DNA of 41,852 nt from Roseofilum halophilum BLCC-M91. Its GTDB lineage: Bacteria > Cyanobacteriota > Cyanobacteriia > Cyanobacteriales > Desertifilaceae. Location: positions 1 to 41,852 of the forward strand of contig NZ_JAQPOK010000146.1 in the NCBI RefSeq assembly GCF_030068445.1. The letters are read 5' to 3'. The stretch's first letter is position 1; every line of letters begins with the position of its first letter. Positions 16,390-27,120 of the stretch are shown here, piece by piece. The position numbers were made by a program, and so were the translations under genes. Below the pieces are notes generated by a model. That model was not told where the DNA came from. It was given only the letters and a program-made list of their open reading frames with translations, and made no database searches.

Positions 16390-19041
16390 AGTCTTAATAC
16401 CGATTTCATCAAATTCTGCGGCTAACGCGAGGATGCGATCGCAAAAAACCCTATACCTTGCGTCTTTTGCGTTCAGTCGTTGAGCCTCTTGCTCTATGGC
16501 TTCAATATCGCCAATTTTAGTAGCGTCCCATAACGCGCTCAATTCCTCTTCTGTGGGGAAAATGAGGTCTTGCTGAATGGAAGAATCTGGCTCGCTTTTC
16601 TTTTCATAGATCCAGGTTAATTGCAAATACTGTTGTAAGCGTATTAATAATTGCTCTAAATCAATCGGCTTTTCTAAGAACTCATTACAGCCAGCCGCGA
16701 TCGCCAAACTCCGATCGGCTAATGATACACTGGCACTAGCCGCGATAATCGGCAACTCTTTTGAATAAGACTCTCGAACACAGCCAGCCAAAGTATAGCC
16801 ATCCATCTCTGGCATCACAATATCCGTAATCACCAAGTCAGGTTTTTCCTGTTGCAACCGTTCTAAGCCCTCTCGTCCATTAGAAGCTTCCAGCATTCTA
16901 AAACCGAGTGGAGTTAACACCTCCGCAACCACCATTCGATTCACTTGATGATCGTCAACAATGAGGATAGTTTTTGGTTCTCCACTGTAACCGAGAATCT
17001 TACCCTGCTGTAAATTCGCTGCACTCGCAATCCATTCCTCTGAACGGGGTAATGTGACTTCAAACCAGAATTTGCTCCCTATCCCTAAGCGACTCTCCAC
17101 CTGAATGGTACTTCCCATCATCTCCACAATTTGACTACAGATCGTTAACCCTAATCCCGTACCTTGCGAACGTCGAGAGCTAGAACCCACTTGCTCAAAG
17201 GGGAGGAAGATTTTATTCACCTGTTCTGGACTCATTCCTACTCCTGTATCTTCAATTTCAAAGCGTAGGGTAGTCGTTATCTGAGAGGACTCTTCGGGGC
17301 TACAGACTACAGAAAAACTTACCTGGCCTTGGTCAGTAAATTTAATTGCATTGCCTAAAAGATTTAGTAAAACTTGACGTAGACGTTTCTCATCGGTTTT
17401 GACTCCTGTCGGTAAGTTTTCGTCTGGCAAAAACTGGAGAGTAATACCTTTATTGTCGGCTCGCACTCTTGCTATTTCCGCTACCCCAACTAAAAAGGAC
17501 GGTAAGTGTAAATCCTTGGGGAACAGTTCCATTTTTCGGGCTTCAATTTTAGCCAGGTCGAGGATATCATTAATGAGGGTTAACAGATGAGAACCGGCTT
17601 GTTCAATCACATCCACGCCCTTACGATGTTGATTGAGATCCGTCGCACGATGCATAATCTGAGCATAACCGAGGATACCATTGAGAGGGGTGCGAAGTTC
17701 GTGGCTCATATTCGCCAGAAATTCACTTTTGGCTCCGTTGGCACTATCGGCTGCTTCTTTAGCCTGAGAGAGTTCTAAGGTACGTTCTTCCACTCGCTGT
17801 TCCAGTTGAGAAAAGGAGGTTCTCAGTTCAGCAGCCATGCGGTTGAATGCTCTAGCCAAGGTTTTCAGTTCGGCGAAAGATCCTCCAGAGACTTGCTGCT
17901 CTAAATTTCCTTCTGACATTTCTTCTGAAGATTGTGCAAGTTTTAAGATGGGTTGAGCAATCCAATAAGACGTATACCATCCCAAAACGATGGCAATTCC
18001 CAAGGCTCCAAGACAGAGTAAAATGGTGTTTCGTCTACTGGCATCAATTTGTGCCATAAAATCCGCTTCTGGCACAACAATTACAATTAACCAATCTAAT
18101 CCAAACTCATCTTGATAAGGAAACACCTGTAAAAATTGTCGTTGGTCTTCACGCTCAAAGTCTAATTGCTCCAGATTTTGAATTTGTTTCAAATCTGTAA
18201 AGTGATTGAAAAGATACTGGACAGTTTCCTGAGTCAAAGGATCGGTACTTTCGACAACATTTAATCGTTGAATTTCTTCCCCTTCTTGACGAAACAGCTT
18301 TTCGTTGGTAGATGTGGCTACCAATTGACCTGAACGTTCGATAATAAAAGCTTGTCCCGTTTTACCAATCTCTAAACTTTCCAGAAAATCACTAATGTGG
18401 GTTAATATGAGGTCGGCCGCTGTGACTCCGATGAACTCTCCTTGTCGATTGTAAAGCGGAAGATCGGCAGTTAAGGCCAATTCTTGGGTCGCAAAAAAAG
18501 TGTAAATCTCTGTCCAGACTCCTTTTCCGGCACGATAAGCGGTTTTGTACCATTCCCGTTTTCGGGGATCGTAGTTTGGTACACTGCTCACCCGCTCTAA
18601 ACGTTGACCTTCCCCATCGAGCGTCCAGGTTTCAAAGTGATAATCTGTTCTCCGGTCAGACACTTCTAGAACAAAGCTCCGATCGGCTTTTCGTTGTACC
18701 CCTACATATTCTCCCTGCTCAGTTCCCAAGGAAATATAACTGACGGTCTCAAACTGCTGCATCTGAGAAAAAAAGTAGCGCTCTAAACTGGGAATATCTT
18801 CCAGATTCAACAGATCTAGGCTAACCGCTTCCCGATTAATTTTATTCACCAGATGGGGCATACTTAAATAAGTATCCAACTGCTGTTCAATCCGTTTGGC
18901 CAGTTCACTCTGTAATTGAGCTGCGACATCATTGACTGCTTTTTGTCCATTGCGTAACGAGAGCCATCCTGTTAATCCGACAACGGCAAAAACTTGGAGG
19001 GCAAAGGGAACGATTAAAACAAAACGCAAATTGACTTTCAT
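16357..19041 (-). CDS. Hybrid sensor histidine kinase/response regulator with Cache sensor
   Basis: The order of parts is: a membrane helix (7-28); a periplasmic double-Cache sensor (about 35-335, with YDPRKREWYK typical of Cache_1); a second membrane helix (about 338-362); HAMP (363-415); a HisKA domain with phospho-acceptor His447 in SHELRTPLNG; a HATPase with Asn564, DTGVGM (598-603) and GTGLGL (627-632); and a receiver with the phospho-accepting Asp740 in LVITDIVMPEMDG. A tail of about 100 residues has no clear domain. It probably senses a small extracellular ligand and runs an internal phosphorelay. It lies 27 bases downstream of a paralogue on the same strand, and both are preceded by good GGAGGA/AGGAGA sites, so they form an operon. 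Confidence 0.92.
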   Translation of the reverse strand: MKVNLRFVLIVPFALQVFAVVGLTGWLSLRNGQKAVNDVAAQLQSELAKRIEQQLDTYLSMPHLVNKINREAVSLDLLNLEDIPSLERYFFSQMQQFETVSYISLGTEQGEYVGVQRKADRSFVLEVSDRRTDYHFETWTLDGEGQRLERVSSVPNYDPRKREWYKTAYRAGKGVWTEIYTFFATQELALTADLPLYNRQGEFIGVTAADLILTHISDFLESLEIGKTGQAFIIERSGQLVATSTNEKLFRQEGEEIQRLNVVESTDPLTQETVQYLFNHFTDLKQIQNLEQLDFEREDQRQFLQVFPYQDEFGLDWLIVIVVPEADFMAQIDASRRNTILLCLGALGIAIVLGWYTSYWIAQPILKLAQSSEEMSEGNLEQQVSGGSFAELKTLARAFNRMAAELRTSFSQLEQRVEERTLELSQAKEAADSANGAKSEFLANMSHELRTPLNGILGYAQIMHRATDLNQHRKGVDVIEQAGSHLLTLINDILDLAKIEARKMELFPKDLHLPSFLVGVAEIARVRADNKGITLQFLPDENLPTGVKTDEKRLRQVLLNLLGNAIKFTDQGQVSFSVVCSPEESSQITTTLRFEIEDTGVGMSPEQVNKIFLPFEQVGSSSRRSQGTGLGLTICSQIVEMMGSTIQVESRLGIGSKFWFEVTLPRSEEWIASAANLQQGKILGYSGEPKTILIVDDHQVNRMVVAEVLTPLGFRMLEASNGREGLERLQQEKPDLVITDIVMPEMDGYTLAGCVRESYSKELPIIAASASVSLADRSLAIAAGCNEFLEKPIDLEQLLIRLQQYLQLTWIYEKKSEPDSSIQQDLIFPTEEELSALWDATKIGDIEAIEQEAQRLNAKDARYRVFCDRILALAAEFDEIGIKTLLDTKSHTTQ

Positions 19042-19068
19042 AATCAGTCCTCCATATAGAGTGGATAG

Positions 19069-22000
19069 CTAACTCGGCGCAGAATTAATAAGCTCGACAA
19101 TGGTTTTATCTTCAAATTCAGCAGCTAAGGTCAGGATACGATCGCAAAATCCGCAATAGTTGGGATTGACATCTTTTAAACGTTGGGCTTCTTGCTCAAT
19201 TCCCACAATATCTCCAATTTTTGCCATTTCATACATTTTAAGTAATTCATGACTTTTTGGAAAAACGATTTCTTGTTCTGTAGCAACACTTACAGATTCT
19301 AGGGATTCATAAACCCATTGCAGATTGAGATACTTCTGTAACACAATTAACAATTTTTCCATATCCACAGGTTTTTCCAGAAAATCTTTACAGCCAGCCG
19401 CGATCGCCAAACTTTGATCGGCCAGCGATACACTGGCACTAGCTGCGATGATCGGCAACTCTTGGGAATAAGACTCCCGAACCTGACGAGCAAAGTCATA
19501 CCCGTTCATTTCTGGCATGACAATATCTGTAATTACCAAGTCGGGTTGCTCCTGTTTGACCTGTTCTAATCCCTCCCGTCCATTACAGGCTTCGAGTATC
19601 CTAAACCCTAATGGCGTTAATACTTCCGAAATCACGATTCGATTGACGGCATGATCGTCAACAATGAGGATAGTTTTTTGTTCTCCACGGTAACTGAGAA
19701 TGTGACCTTCTGATAAATGAGCCGCAGAGCTAACCCATTCTGAGGAAATGGGAAAATTGATTTCAAACCTGAATATGGTTCCCATTCCTAATGTACTGTT
19801 AACCTCAATTTCACTGTCCATCATTTGGGAAATTTGACGACAGATAGTTAATCCTAAACCGGTTCCTTCTGACCGCCGTGATGTCGAGCCAACTTGCTCA
19901 AAAGGTAAGAATATTTTTTCGATTTGTTCTTGACTCATCCCTACCCCTGTATCCTGGATGGTAAAGCGAATTCTGGCCAGATTTTCTGCTGTTACCTGTT
20001 GGTTGGTCACGGAAAAGGTTACATTGCCTTGGTCAGTAAATTTAATCGCATTTCCCAAAAGATTGAGTAACAGTTGCCGCAGCCGTTTTTCATCGGCTTT
20101 AATACCGGTCGGTAATCTTTCGTCTGGCCAAAATTGGAGGGTAATGCCTTTATTTTCGGCTCGTACTCTTGCTATTTCTGCCACTCCCACCAAAAAGGAA
20201 GGTAAATGTAAATCCTTGGGAAAGAGTTCCATTTTTCGGGCTTCTATTTTAGCCAGGTCGAGGATATCGTTAATGAGGGTTAACAGATGGGAACCGGCTT
20301 GTTCAATCACATCTACGCCCTTACGATGTTGATTGAGATCCGTCGCACGATGCATAATCTGAGCATAACCGAGGATGCCATTTAGGGGAGTGCGAAGCTC
20401 GTGGCTCATATTGGCTAGAAATTCACTTTTGGCTCGGTTGGCACTATCGGCTATTTCTTTAGCCGCTTGTAATTCGAGTTCGGCTTGTTTGCGATCGCTA
20501 ATATCGGTATGAGACCCTACCATCCGCAAAGGTTGACCCCTACTATCTCGTTCTACGACTTTAGCACGGGATAAAATCCAAACATCATGCCCCTGTTTAT
20601 GGCGCATCCGAAATTCCATATAAAAGGTTTTTATTTTTCCCTGTAAATGATCTTCAATGACCTGTTTTGCTCCCGGTAAATCCTCTGGATGAACTAAGGT
20701 TTCCCAGGAGGAAAAAACATTAGTAATTTCGGATTCATCATAACCTAACATTTTTTTCCAACGGGGAGAAAAATAGACCTCATTTAAGGTGATATTCCAA
20801 TCCCAAATTCCATCATTGACGCTTTCATTCACTAATTGTAAACGTTCTTGACTTAAGCGCAAATCTTCCGTCCGCTCTTGTACTCGCTGCTCTAGAGTGT
20901 CAAAGGATTCTTTTAATTGAACGGCCATTTGATTAAAGGTTTGAGCCAAAAATTTTAATTCCGTAATGTTTCCACCCTTAACTTGCTGGGATAAATTGCC
21001 TTGAGCCATAGCTTTGGATGATTCCACTAAACTTAAAATCGGTTGTGAAATCCAACGAGAGGTACAAATTCCTAGGAGTATGGCGATTACTAATGCACCA
21101 AGACAGAGCAAAATTGTTGTACGGGTATTGGCATTGATTTGGGCCATGAAATCGGACTCTGGAACTACAATCACAATCAACCAATCTAATCCCCATTCAT
21201 CTTGATAGCTGATCACATTTAGAAAATGTCTGACTCCCTGAAGTTTGAAATCGATCTGTTGGGTTTGGGAAATTTTAGATAAACCACCAAAATGTTGGAT
21301 CAAGAACTGGGTGGTTTGTTGGGTGAGAAACTGTTGGCTATCAGTAGCCATGAGTCGCGTTAACTGCTTCTGTTCCGTTGGCGTAATAAAAGGTTGCTCA
21401 TCAGTGGAAGTGGCGACTAAAAATCCAGGCTTCTCTAGAATAAAGGCTTGTCCAGACTGACCAATTTTTAACTGACTGAGAAATTGATTAATCCCTAATA
21501 AGGTTAAATCTGTACCAATGACTCCCTTGAATTGATTGTCTTGGTCATAAATTGGGGTTCCAATGGTTAGGGCTAAACGAGGATAGGTGACGTAAGTATA
21601 AATTTCACTCCAGGCTGAGTGGTTTTGAGTGGCAGCCGGAACATACCAAGGACGAGGACGGGGATCGTAGTCTGAACTGACTCGCAGTAGTTTTTCGGTT
21701 CGCCTCCCTTGATCGTCGGTGGCATAAGTGTGAATTGTATAACTGGTTAAAGCATCGGAAATTTCAATATTTAACCCTCCATCATTCCTCTGTTCTACTC
21801 CATAAAATTCTCGCTCTTCATTGCCTGCTTGGATGTATCCGATATTGGGAAAATTACGGATTTGTTTGAGGAAATAGGGTTCCATGGTGCGGAGATTGTC
21901 TATATTCAGATAGCCTAATTCTATGGCATCGACAATGTTTTGATTGACTAGATAAGGGGTGCGTAAATAACTCTTCAGGTGTTGTTGAATGCGATCGCCG

Positions 22001-22140
22001 GTTTCTTGCTGTAACTGAGTGACTAAATTTTCTACGGTTTTCTGTCCATTGCGTAGCGATAGCCATCCCGTCAATCCCACTACCGCAAAAATCTGTAGGA
22101 CAAAGGGTACAATTAAAACTAAACGAAGATGGAATTTCAT
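19069..22140 (-). CDS. Hybrid sensor histidine kinase with Cache and PAS domains
   Basis: This is the upstream paralogue of the neighbouring kinase, 1023 residues. It has the same layout with one extra domain: membrane helix (7-28), Cache sensor (about 35-335, YDPRPRPWYVPA), helix (about 340-362), HAMP, PAS with PAC (about 430-555, ending MVGSHTDISDRKQAE), HisKA with His580, HATPase with Asn697, DTGVGM and GTGLGL, and a receiver with Asp872 in TDIVMPEMNG. The tail of about 100 residues matches that of the paralogue. AGGAGA lies six bases before the ATG. The sensor regions have diverged, but the segment around the phospho-acceptor is virtually identical in both proteins. Confidence 0.92.
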   Translation of the reverse strand: MKFHLRLVLIVPFVLQIFAVVGLTGWLSLRNGQKTVENLVTQLQQETGDRIQQHLKSYLRTPYLVNQNIVDAIELGYLNIDNLRTMEPYFLKQIRNFPNIGYIQAGNEEREFYGVEQRNDGGLNIEISDALTSYTIHTYATDDQGRRTEKLLRVSSDYDPRPRPWYVPAATQNHSAWSEIYTYVTYPRLALTIGTPIYDQDNQFKGVIGTDLTLLGINQFLSQLKIGQSGQAFILEKPGFLVATSTDEQPFITPTEQKQLTRLMATDSQQFLTQQTTQFLIQHFGGLSKISQTQQIDFKLQGVRHFLNVISYQDEWGLDWLIVIVVPESDFMAQINANTRTTILLCLGALVIAILLGICTSRWISQPILSLVESSKAMAQGNLSQQVKGGNITELKFLAQTFNQMAVQLKESFDTLEQRVQERTEDLRLSQERLQLVNESVNDGIWDWNITLNEVYFSPRWKKMLGYDESEITNVFSSWETLVHPEDLPGAKQVIEDHLQGKIKTFYMEFRMRHKQGHDVWILSRAKVVERDSRGQPLRMVGSHTDISDRKQAELELQAAKEIADSANRAKSEFLANMSHELRTPLNGILGYAQIMHRATDLNQHRKGVDVIEQAGSHLLTLINDILDLAKIEARKMELFPKDLHLPSFLVGVAEIARVRAENKGITLQFWPDERLPTGIKADEKRLRQLLLNLLGNAIKFTDQGNVTFSVTNQQVTAENLARIRFTIQDTGVGMSQEQIEKIFLPFEQVGSTSRRSEGTGLGLTICRQISQMMDSEIEVNSTLGMGTIFRFEINFPISSEWVSSAAHLSEGHILSYRGEQKTILIVDDHAVNRIVISEVLTPLGFRILEACNGREGLEQVKQEQPDLVITDIVMPEMNGYDFARQVRESYSQELPIIAASASVSLADQSLAIAAGCKDFLEKPVDMEKLLIVLQKYLNLQWVYESLESVSVATEQEIVFPKSHELLKMYEMAKIGDIVGIEQEAQRLKDVNPNYCGFCDRILTLAAEFEDKTIVELINSAPS

Positions 22141-22319
22141 ACTCAGTCTCCTATGTCAAGGGAGGAGTTATAATCGTCTTAATCTTACCGAGTAGATGTT
22201 AAGGTTTAATTATGCTGTGGATACAGGATTTGAGCTGTACCACACACTACTTTATGGGAGTTTTTCCAAGATTCAAGTTTTCCCAGTTTTCCGACGGGCT
22301 TGGAGGTGGCTTGTTGTCA

Positions 22320-23831
22320 TCAAGCCAAGAATAATTTATAGGCAGGATTGTTATTTTCGTCCCAATAGCGATAGCCTAAAGTGTCTAAAAAGGCTTGCCA
22401 TTCTGCCATTTCTTGGGGGGGAACTTGTATTCCGACGACGATGCGCCCGTAGTCTGCGCCGTTGTTGCGATAGTGGAAGAGGCTGATATTCCAGTTGGGA
22501 CTCATGGAGGCGACAAATTTCATTAGTGCGCCGGGACGTTCGGGAAATTCAAAGCGGTAGATTAATTCGTGTTCTGCGAGGGTCGATCGCCCCCCAACCA
22601 TGTGGCGCAGATGCAGTTTAGTCAGTTCATCATCGGTTAATTCTAGGGTTTCAAAGCCAGTTTCTGCAAAGGTTTTGGCGATTTTGGCGGCATCTTCTCG
22701 GTCTTTAATTCGCACGCCGACAAAGATATGGGCGCAGGTGCTAGAGGCGATGCGATAGTTAAATTCGGTGAGGTTGCGCGTCCCCAAACAGTCGCAGAAG
22801 CGGCGCAAACTGCCGGGTTTTTCGGGAATGGTGACGGCAAAAATGGCTTCTCTGCGTTCCCCAAATTCGGCTCGCTCGGCGACAAACCGCAGGCGATCGA
22901 AGTTCATATTTGCACCACAGGCAACGGCGACGAGGGTTTGTCCTTGGATGTTTTCCCGCTCGACATAGGCTTTGGCTCCGGCGATCGCCAAGGCTCCCGC
23001 CGGTTCCACAATGGAGCGCGTATCTTCAAACACATCTTTGATCGCCGCACAGGTATCATCGGTCTCTACCAGAATAATTTCATCCACATATTCTTGACAG
23101 AGGCGGAAGGTTTCCTCGCCCACTTCCCGCACCGCTACCCCATCGGCAAACAAGCCCACTTGGGGCAATCTCACCCGTTTCCCGGCTTTCAGGGATTGAT
23201 TCATGGCATCAGAATCCACCGGCTCTACCCCAATAATTTTCGTCTCTGGATGCAGGCGTTTCACGTAAGCACCAATGCCAGAAATGAGACCTCCTCCACC
23301 GATCGCCACAAAAATCCCATGAATGGGCTGTTGATATTGGCGTAAAATTTCCATCCCTATCGTTCCCTGTCCGGCAATCACATCGGGATCGTTAAACGGA
23401 TGAATAAACGTTAACCCTTTCTCGGCTTCGAGTTCGCGGGCATAGCCATAGGCTTCATCATAGGTTTCACCATACAATATTGCCTCTCCACCATGCGATC
23501 GCACCGCATCCACTTTCACCTGCGGTGTCGTCACCGGCATCACAATCAATGCACGGGTTCCCAAATGCCGCGCAGCCAGGGCAACCCCTTGGGCATGATT
23601 CCCCGCAGACGAAGCAATTACCCCTTGCGCCAACTGTTCCGGAGGCAATTTCGCCATCCGATTATACGCCCCCCGCAACTTAAACGAAAATACCGATTGC
23701 ATATCTTCCCGTTTCAGCAGCAGCCGATTCCCCAGTCGCCGCGAAAGGTTGCTCGCCACTTCTAGGGGCGTTTCTTGGGCAACATCATAGACGCGAGCCG
23801 TGAGAATTTGGACCAGATAATCACACAACAT
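22320..23831 (-). CDS. ilvA: Threonine ammonia-lyase, biosynthetic
   Basis: IlvA deaminates threonine to 2-oxobutyrate, the first step toward isoleucine. PLP binding is seen in SVFSFKLRGAYNR (Schiff-base Lys) and in the glycine loop AIGGGGLISGIGAY. Two ACT-like regulatory domains follow, the first from about residue 330 (FAVTIPEKPGSLRRFCDCLG) and the second from about 425 (YRFEFPERPGALMKFV), matching the isoleucine/valine-controlled form. I chose ATG at 23831, which gives MLCDYLVQILTARVYDVA like other IlvA proteins; the longer frame to 23900 adds 23 residues without family resemblance. It is a monocistronic gene. Confidence 0.95.
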   Translation of the reverse strand: MLCDYLVQILTARVYDVAQETPLEVASNLSRRLGNRLLLKREDMQSVFSFKLRGAYNRMAKLPPEQLAQGVIASSAGNHAQGVALAARHLGTRALIVMPVTTPQVKVDAVRSHGGEAILYGETYDEAYGYARELEAEKGLTFIHPFNDPDVIAGQGTIGMEILRQYQQPIHGIFVAIGGGGLISGIGAYVKRLHPETKIIGVEPVDSDAMNQSLKAGKRVRLPQVGLFADGVAVREVGEETFRLCQEYVDEIILVETDDTCAAIKDVFEDTRSIVEPAGALAIAGAKAYVERENIQGQTLVAVACGANMNFDRLRFVAERAEFGERREAIFAVTIPEKPGSLRRFCDCLGTRNLTEFNYRIASSTCAHIFVGVRIKDREDAAKIAKTFAETGFETLELTDDELTKLHLRHMVGGRSTLAEHELIYRFEFPERPGALMKFVASMSPNWNISLFHYRNNGADYGRIVVGIQVPPQEMAEWQAFLDTLGYRYWDENNNPAYKLFLA

Positions 23832-23983
23832 GGATTGGGGAACCGAATGTAGGGTAAGGGCACAATACTTAAGCCTATCATGTTCCGATCCTCTGGGCAA
23901 AAGCGGCGATCGGACTCATCAGACCTATTCTATCAGTTGTAAAATCAGAGAAATGCTAAATTTGTAGTGTACTCAAAAGTATT

Positions 23984-24025
23984 TAATTGTTAATTGTTCA
24001 TTGTTAATTGTTCATTGTTAATTCT
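23984..24025. repeat. Heptamer tandem array (TAATTGT/TCATTGT)
   Basis: Six 7-base units alternate between TAATTGT and TCATTGT, the last being TAATTCT. The array is upstream of the SDR gene and makes a false N-terminal extension of that reading frame. Confidence 0.85.
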
Positions 24026-24044
24026 TGAGAGGCTCTCTAAAATA

Positions 24045-25028
24045 ATGACATTACCACTCAAAGGAAAAATTGCCCTAGTTACCGGAGCATCTCGTGGATT
24101 AGGGAAAGGCATTGCCACCGGGTTAGCGGAAGCTGGGGCAACGGTTTATATTACCGGCAGAACCCTGCACGCTGCTGAGGGAAGAATGGGAAGTTTAGAA
24201 GAAACCCAAAAGGAACTCGACGCAGTAGGTGGGGTAGGTATTCCGGTACAAGTCGATCATGCTGATGATGAGCAGGTGCGCTTGTTATTTGAGCGTATTG
24301 CTGATGAACAAAAGGGAAAATTAGATCTATTGGTGAATAATGCTTATGCTGCCGTCTCCATGCTTAAAGAGACCTATGGTCAACCTTTTTGGGAATTGGA
24401 GCCGAATTTATGGGATCGGGTCAATCATGTGGGATTGCGGGGGCACTATATTGCCAGCGTTTATGCTGCGCGGATGATGGTTCCCCGCAAACAGGGACTG
24501 ATTTGTACCCTGTCCTCTTGGGGGGGCTTGTTTCCGATATTTGGCGTATTGTATGGGGTAGGCAAAACGGCGTGCGATCGCCTGGCCCTAGAATTAGCCT
24601 TAGAACTTAAACCCCATAACATTACCTCCCTCTCCATTTGGCCGGGAATTGTGGGTACAGAACAATTTACCCAATTTGCTCAAGAGCAAGAATCGAGCGC
24701 TACTCTACCAGAAAGAGGCAATCCGTTTGCCGATGGTTTTAACTGGGAAACTCCCTTATTAACCGGTCGCGTGATTGCCTGTCTAGCGACTGATTCTGAG
24801 ATTATCCAACGCACGGGAAAAGTGCAGATTGTTGCCGAACAAGCCCGACGCTATGGTGTGGTAGACCGAGACGGCAATCAACCTGCGTCTTTGCGATCTT
24901 TACAGTTTATTTTGCCGATGATGCTCCCGCAATTACGCGCTTATTCTTCTTGGCTGCCTAGTCTGTATGTTCCCTGGTGGATCTTGATGTCTGGGGTAGT
25001 TAAATCCCCTCAAGTTGGTAATGGGTAA
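24045..25028 (+). CDS. Short-chain dehydrogenase/reductase (DHRS1-like)
   Basis: This is an NAD(P)-dependent oxidoreductase of the SDR family. The Rossmann motif is VTGASRGLGKG, the NNAY motif is in LLVNNAYAAV, and the catalytic YxxxK is in LYGVGKTACD. The long C-terminal part (about 200-328) resembles DHRS1-type members. The substrate is unknown. I chose ATG at 24045 (MTLPLKGKIALVTG); an upstream ATG at 23994 would add 17 residues encoded by a heptamer array. The last residues, VGNG, and the stop codon are also made by GGTAATG repeat sequence. Confidence 0.88.
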   Translation: MTLPLKGKIALVTGASRGLGKGIATGLAEAGATVYITGRTLHAAEGRMGSLEETQKELDAVGGVGIPVQVDHADDEQVRLLFERIADEQKGKLDLLVNNAYAAVSMLKETYGQPFWELEPNLWDRVNHVGLRGHYIASVYAARMMVPRKQGLICTLSSWGGLFPIFGVLYGVGKTACDRLALELALELKPHNITSLSIWPGIVGTEQFTQFAQEQESSATLPERGNPFADGFNWETPLLTGRVIACLATDSEIIQRTGKVQIVAEQARRYGVVDRDGNQPASLRSLQFILPMMLPQLRAYSSWLPSLYVPWWILMSGVVKSPQVGNG

Positions 25029-25231
25029 TCGAGATTGCTTCATTCCGCTCCGCTCCATTCGCAATGACATACTGTAACTGATTATTCGGATTTGATATTA
25101 CAACTGATCCAACGGACTCGATATCATACCTCATAATAGCGCCAGGCGCTCTAGGGTGTGCCCTGAGCGGAGTCGAAGGGCACACTGCTTTAATTGATGA
25201 CCATCACCCATTACCGATCGCCGATCGCCCA
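25029..25231. repeat. Intergenic region with palindromic repeats
   Basis: No gene is seen. GTGTGCCCT (25156-25164) and AGGGCACAC (25177-25185) are perfect 9-base inverted repeats around GAGCGGAGTCGA, a form common in cyanobacterial intergenic DNA. A second repeat-like stretch, 25034-25065, is bounded by ATTGC and GCAAT. Confidence 0.6.
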
Positions 25232-27028
25232 TTAACCATTTTTTGCCTTCGGTTTGTGGGTAGAAGCCACAGACAGTTCTTTCAACTGGCGATTATCCAC
25301 CGTTGCCGGAGCGTCGGTAAGTACACATCGAGCTTGCTGAGTTTTGGGGAAGGCAATCACATCGCGGATAGAGTCTTCACCCGCGAGGAGCATTACAAAT
25401 CGGTCTAAGCCATAGGCAATCCCGCCATGGGGAGGAGTCCCATATTCAAAGGCTTCCAGGAGGAAACCAAATTTATTGTGGGCTTCTTCGGGGGAGAGTC
25501 CGATCGCCTCAAACACTTTTTCCTGAATCTCTCGCTGGTAGATCCGCAGGCTTCCCCCGCCAATTTCGTTGCCGTTGTAGACGAGATCGTAGGCTCTAGC
25601 GCGGGCGGTTTTGATGTCGTCTAGGTCTTCGGGGTTGGGGGAGGTGAAGGGGTGATGCAAGGCTTCGAGGCGCTTTTCGTCAGGGTTCCATTCAAACATG
25701 GGGAATTCGGTGACCCAAATTAGGTTGATTTGGTTGTCGTCTATTAATCCCATTTGTCTGCCAATGACTTGCCGCAACCGGTCTAGGGTTTTGTTCACTG
25801 TGGCAGTATCTCCGGCTCCAAAGAGGAGTAAATGGCCGGCTTCGGCTCCGGTGCGTTGCAGGATTTCCTGTTTTTGTTCGGCGCTGAGGTTATCTTTAAT
25901 TGCGCCAATGGTGTCGATTTCCCCATTTTCCCGGACGCGGATATAGGCGAGACCTTTGGCTCCGGCTTCTGTGGCTTCTTTGAAGAGTTCTCCACCGGGT
26001 TTAATGGCAACGTTAGAGATGCGATCGTTGCCGTTGGGTATGGGTAAAATTTTTACTGCGCCACCGGCTGCAATGGCTCCGGAAAAGACCTTAAACCCAC
26101 AATCTTTGACGACATCGGATACATCGGCTAATTCCAGTCCAAAGCGGGTGTCGGGGCGATCGCATCCATAGCGCTCCATGGATTCTTTGTAGGTGATGCG
26201 GGGGAAGGGTCGGGGAATGTCAATGTTTTTAATGGTTTTGAAGATGTGACAGACTAAGCCTTCGTTGAGGTTAATGATGTCTTCTTCGGACATGAAGCTC
26301 ATTTCCATGTCGAGTTGGGTGAATTCGGGCTGGCGATCGGCTCGTAGGTCTTCATCCCGGAAGCAGCGAGCAATCTGATAATACCGGTCAAACCCGGAGA
26401 CCATGAGTAACTGTTTAAACAATTGCGGTGATTGGGGTAGGGCGTACCATTCCCCGGAATTTACCCGACTGGGAACCAGGTAATCCCTTGCTCCTTCTGG
26501 GGTGGAGCGGGTCAGGATGGGGGTTTCAACTTCTATGAAGTGTTGTTCGTCTTCTAGGTAACGGCGGATGGCTTTTACGACTTGGTGGCGCAGTTGCAAG
26601 TTGCGAGTCATGCGATCGCGTCTTAAGTCTAAATAGCGATATTTCAGCCGCAAATCTTCCCGTACTGCCTCTTCTTCGTAGCTCGATACCTGAAAGGGCA
26701 TTTGCCGGTTAATGCCGTTGAGTAGCTCAATTTTATCGGCGTAAATTTCGATTTCTCCAGTGGCAATTTTGGGGTTGAGTGAGTCTTCGGGTCTCTGGGT
26801 GACTCGTCCCTCAATTTTTACCACGTATTCATTCCGCAGCTTTTCTGCCAGCTCGTAGGAGTCGGGGGTTCGGTCTGGATCGCTGACAATTTGCACAATT
26901 CCGGTGCGATCGCGCAAGTCTAGAAAAATAACACCACCATGATCGCGACGGCGATCGACCCAACCACACAGGGTTACCGTCTCGCCAATGTTTTTTCCTT
27001 GTAATTCTCCGCAGTAGTGGGTTCGCAT
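25232..27028 (-). CDS. aspS: Aspartate-tRNA ligase
   Basis: This class II aminoacyl-tRNA synthetase charges tRNA-Asp. The order is bacterial: an N-terminal OB-fold anticodon-binding domain (about 1-105, with [20 protein letters not shown]); catalytic motif 2, [18 protein letters not shown] (about 215-235); an inserted GAD domain (about 310-410); and motif 3, [15 protein letters not shown], near residue 545. The length of 598 is normal for the bacterial form. The gene is divergent from the peroxiredoxin gene. Whether it also charges tRNA-Asn cannot be decided here. Confidence 0.97.
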   Translation of the reverse strand: MRTHYCGELQGKNIGETVTLCGWVDRRRDHGGVIFLDLRDRTGIVQIVSDPDRTPDSYELAEKLRNEYVVKIEGRVTQRPEDSLNPKIATGEIEIYADKIELLNGINRQMPFQVSSYEEEAVREDLRLKYRYLDLRRDRMTRNLQLRHQVVKAIRRYLEDEQHFIEVETPILTRSTPEGARDYLVPSRVNSGEWYALPQSPQLFKQLLMVSGFDRYYQIARCFRDEDLRADRQPEFTQLDMEMSFMSEEDIINLNEGLVCHIFKTIKNIDIPRPFPRITYKESMERYGCDRPDTRFGLELADVSDVVKDCGFKVFSGAIAAGGAVKILPIPNGNDRISNVAIKPGGELFKEATEAGAKGLAYIRVRENGEIDTIGAIKDNLSAEQKQEILQRTGAEAGHLLLFGAGDTATVNKTLDRLRQVIGRQMGLIDDNQINLIWVTEFPMFEWNPDEKRLEALHHPFTSPNPEDLDDIKTARARAYDLVYNGNEIGGGSLRIYQREIQEKVFEAIGLSPEEAHNKFGFLLEAFEYGTPPHGGIAYGLDRFVMLLAGEDSIRDVIAFPKTQQARCVLTDAPATVDNRQLKELSVASTHKPKAKNG

Positions 27029-27120
27029 GGTGGTTCCTAGCGTTCAGTAGAGTTCATTATTAACACAACTTTCCCATTATCTAACAAGAATGGCGGTACT
27101 GGCGATCCAAAATTTTCCCC

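Noticed and set aside
22728-23345. A 205-codon + strand frame
   Set aside because: Antisense to ilvA; no recognisable motifs, and ilvA is certain.
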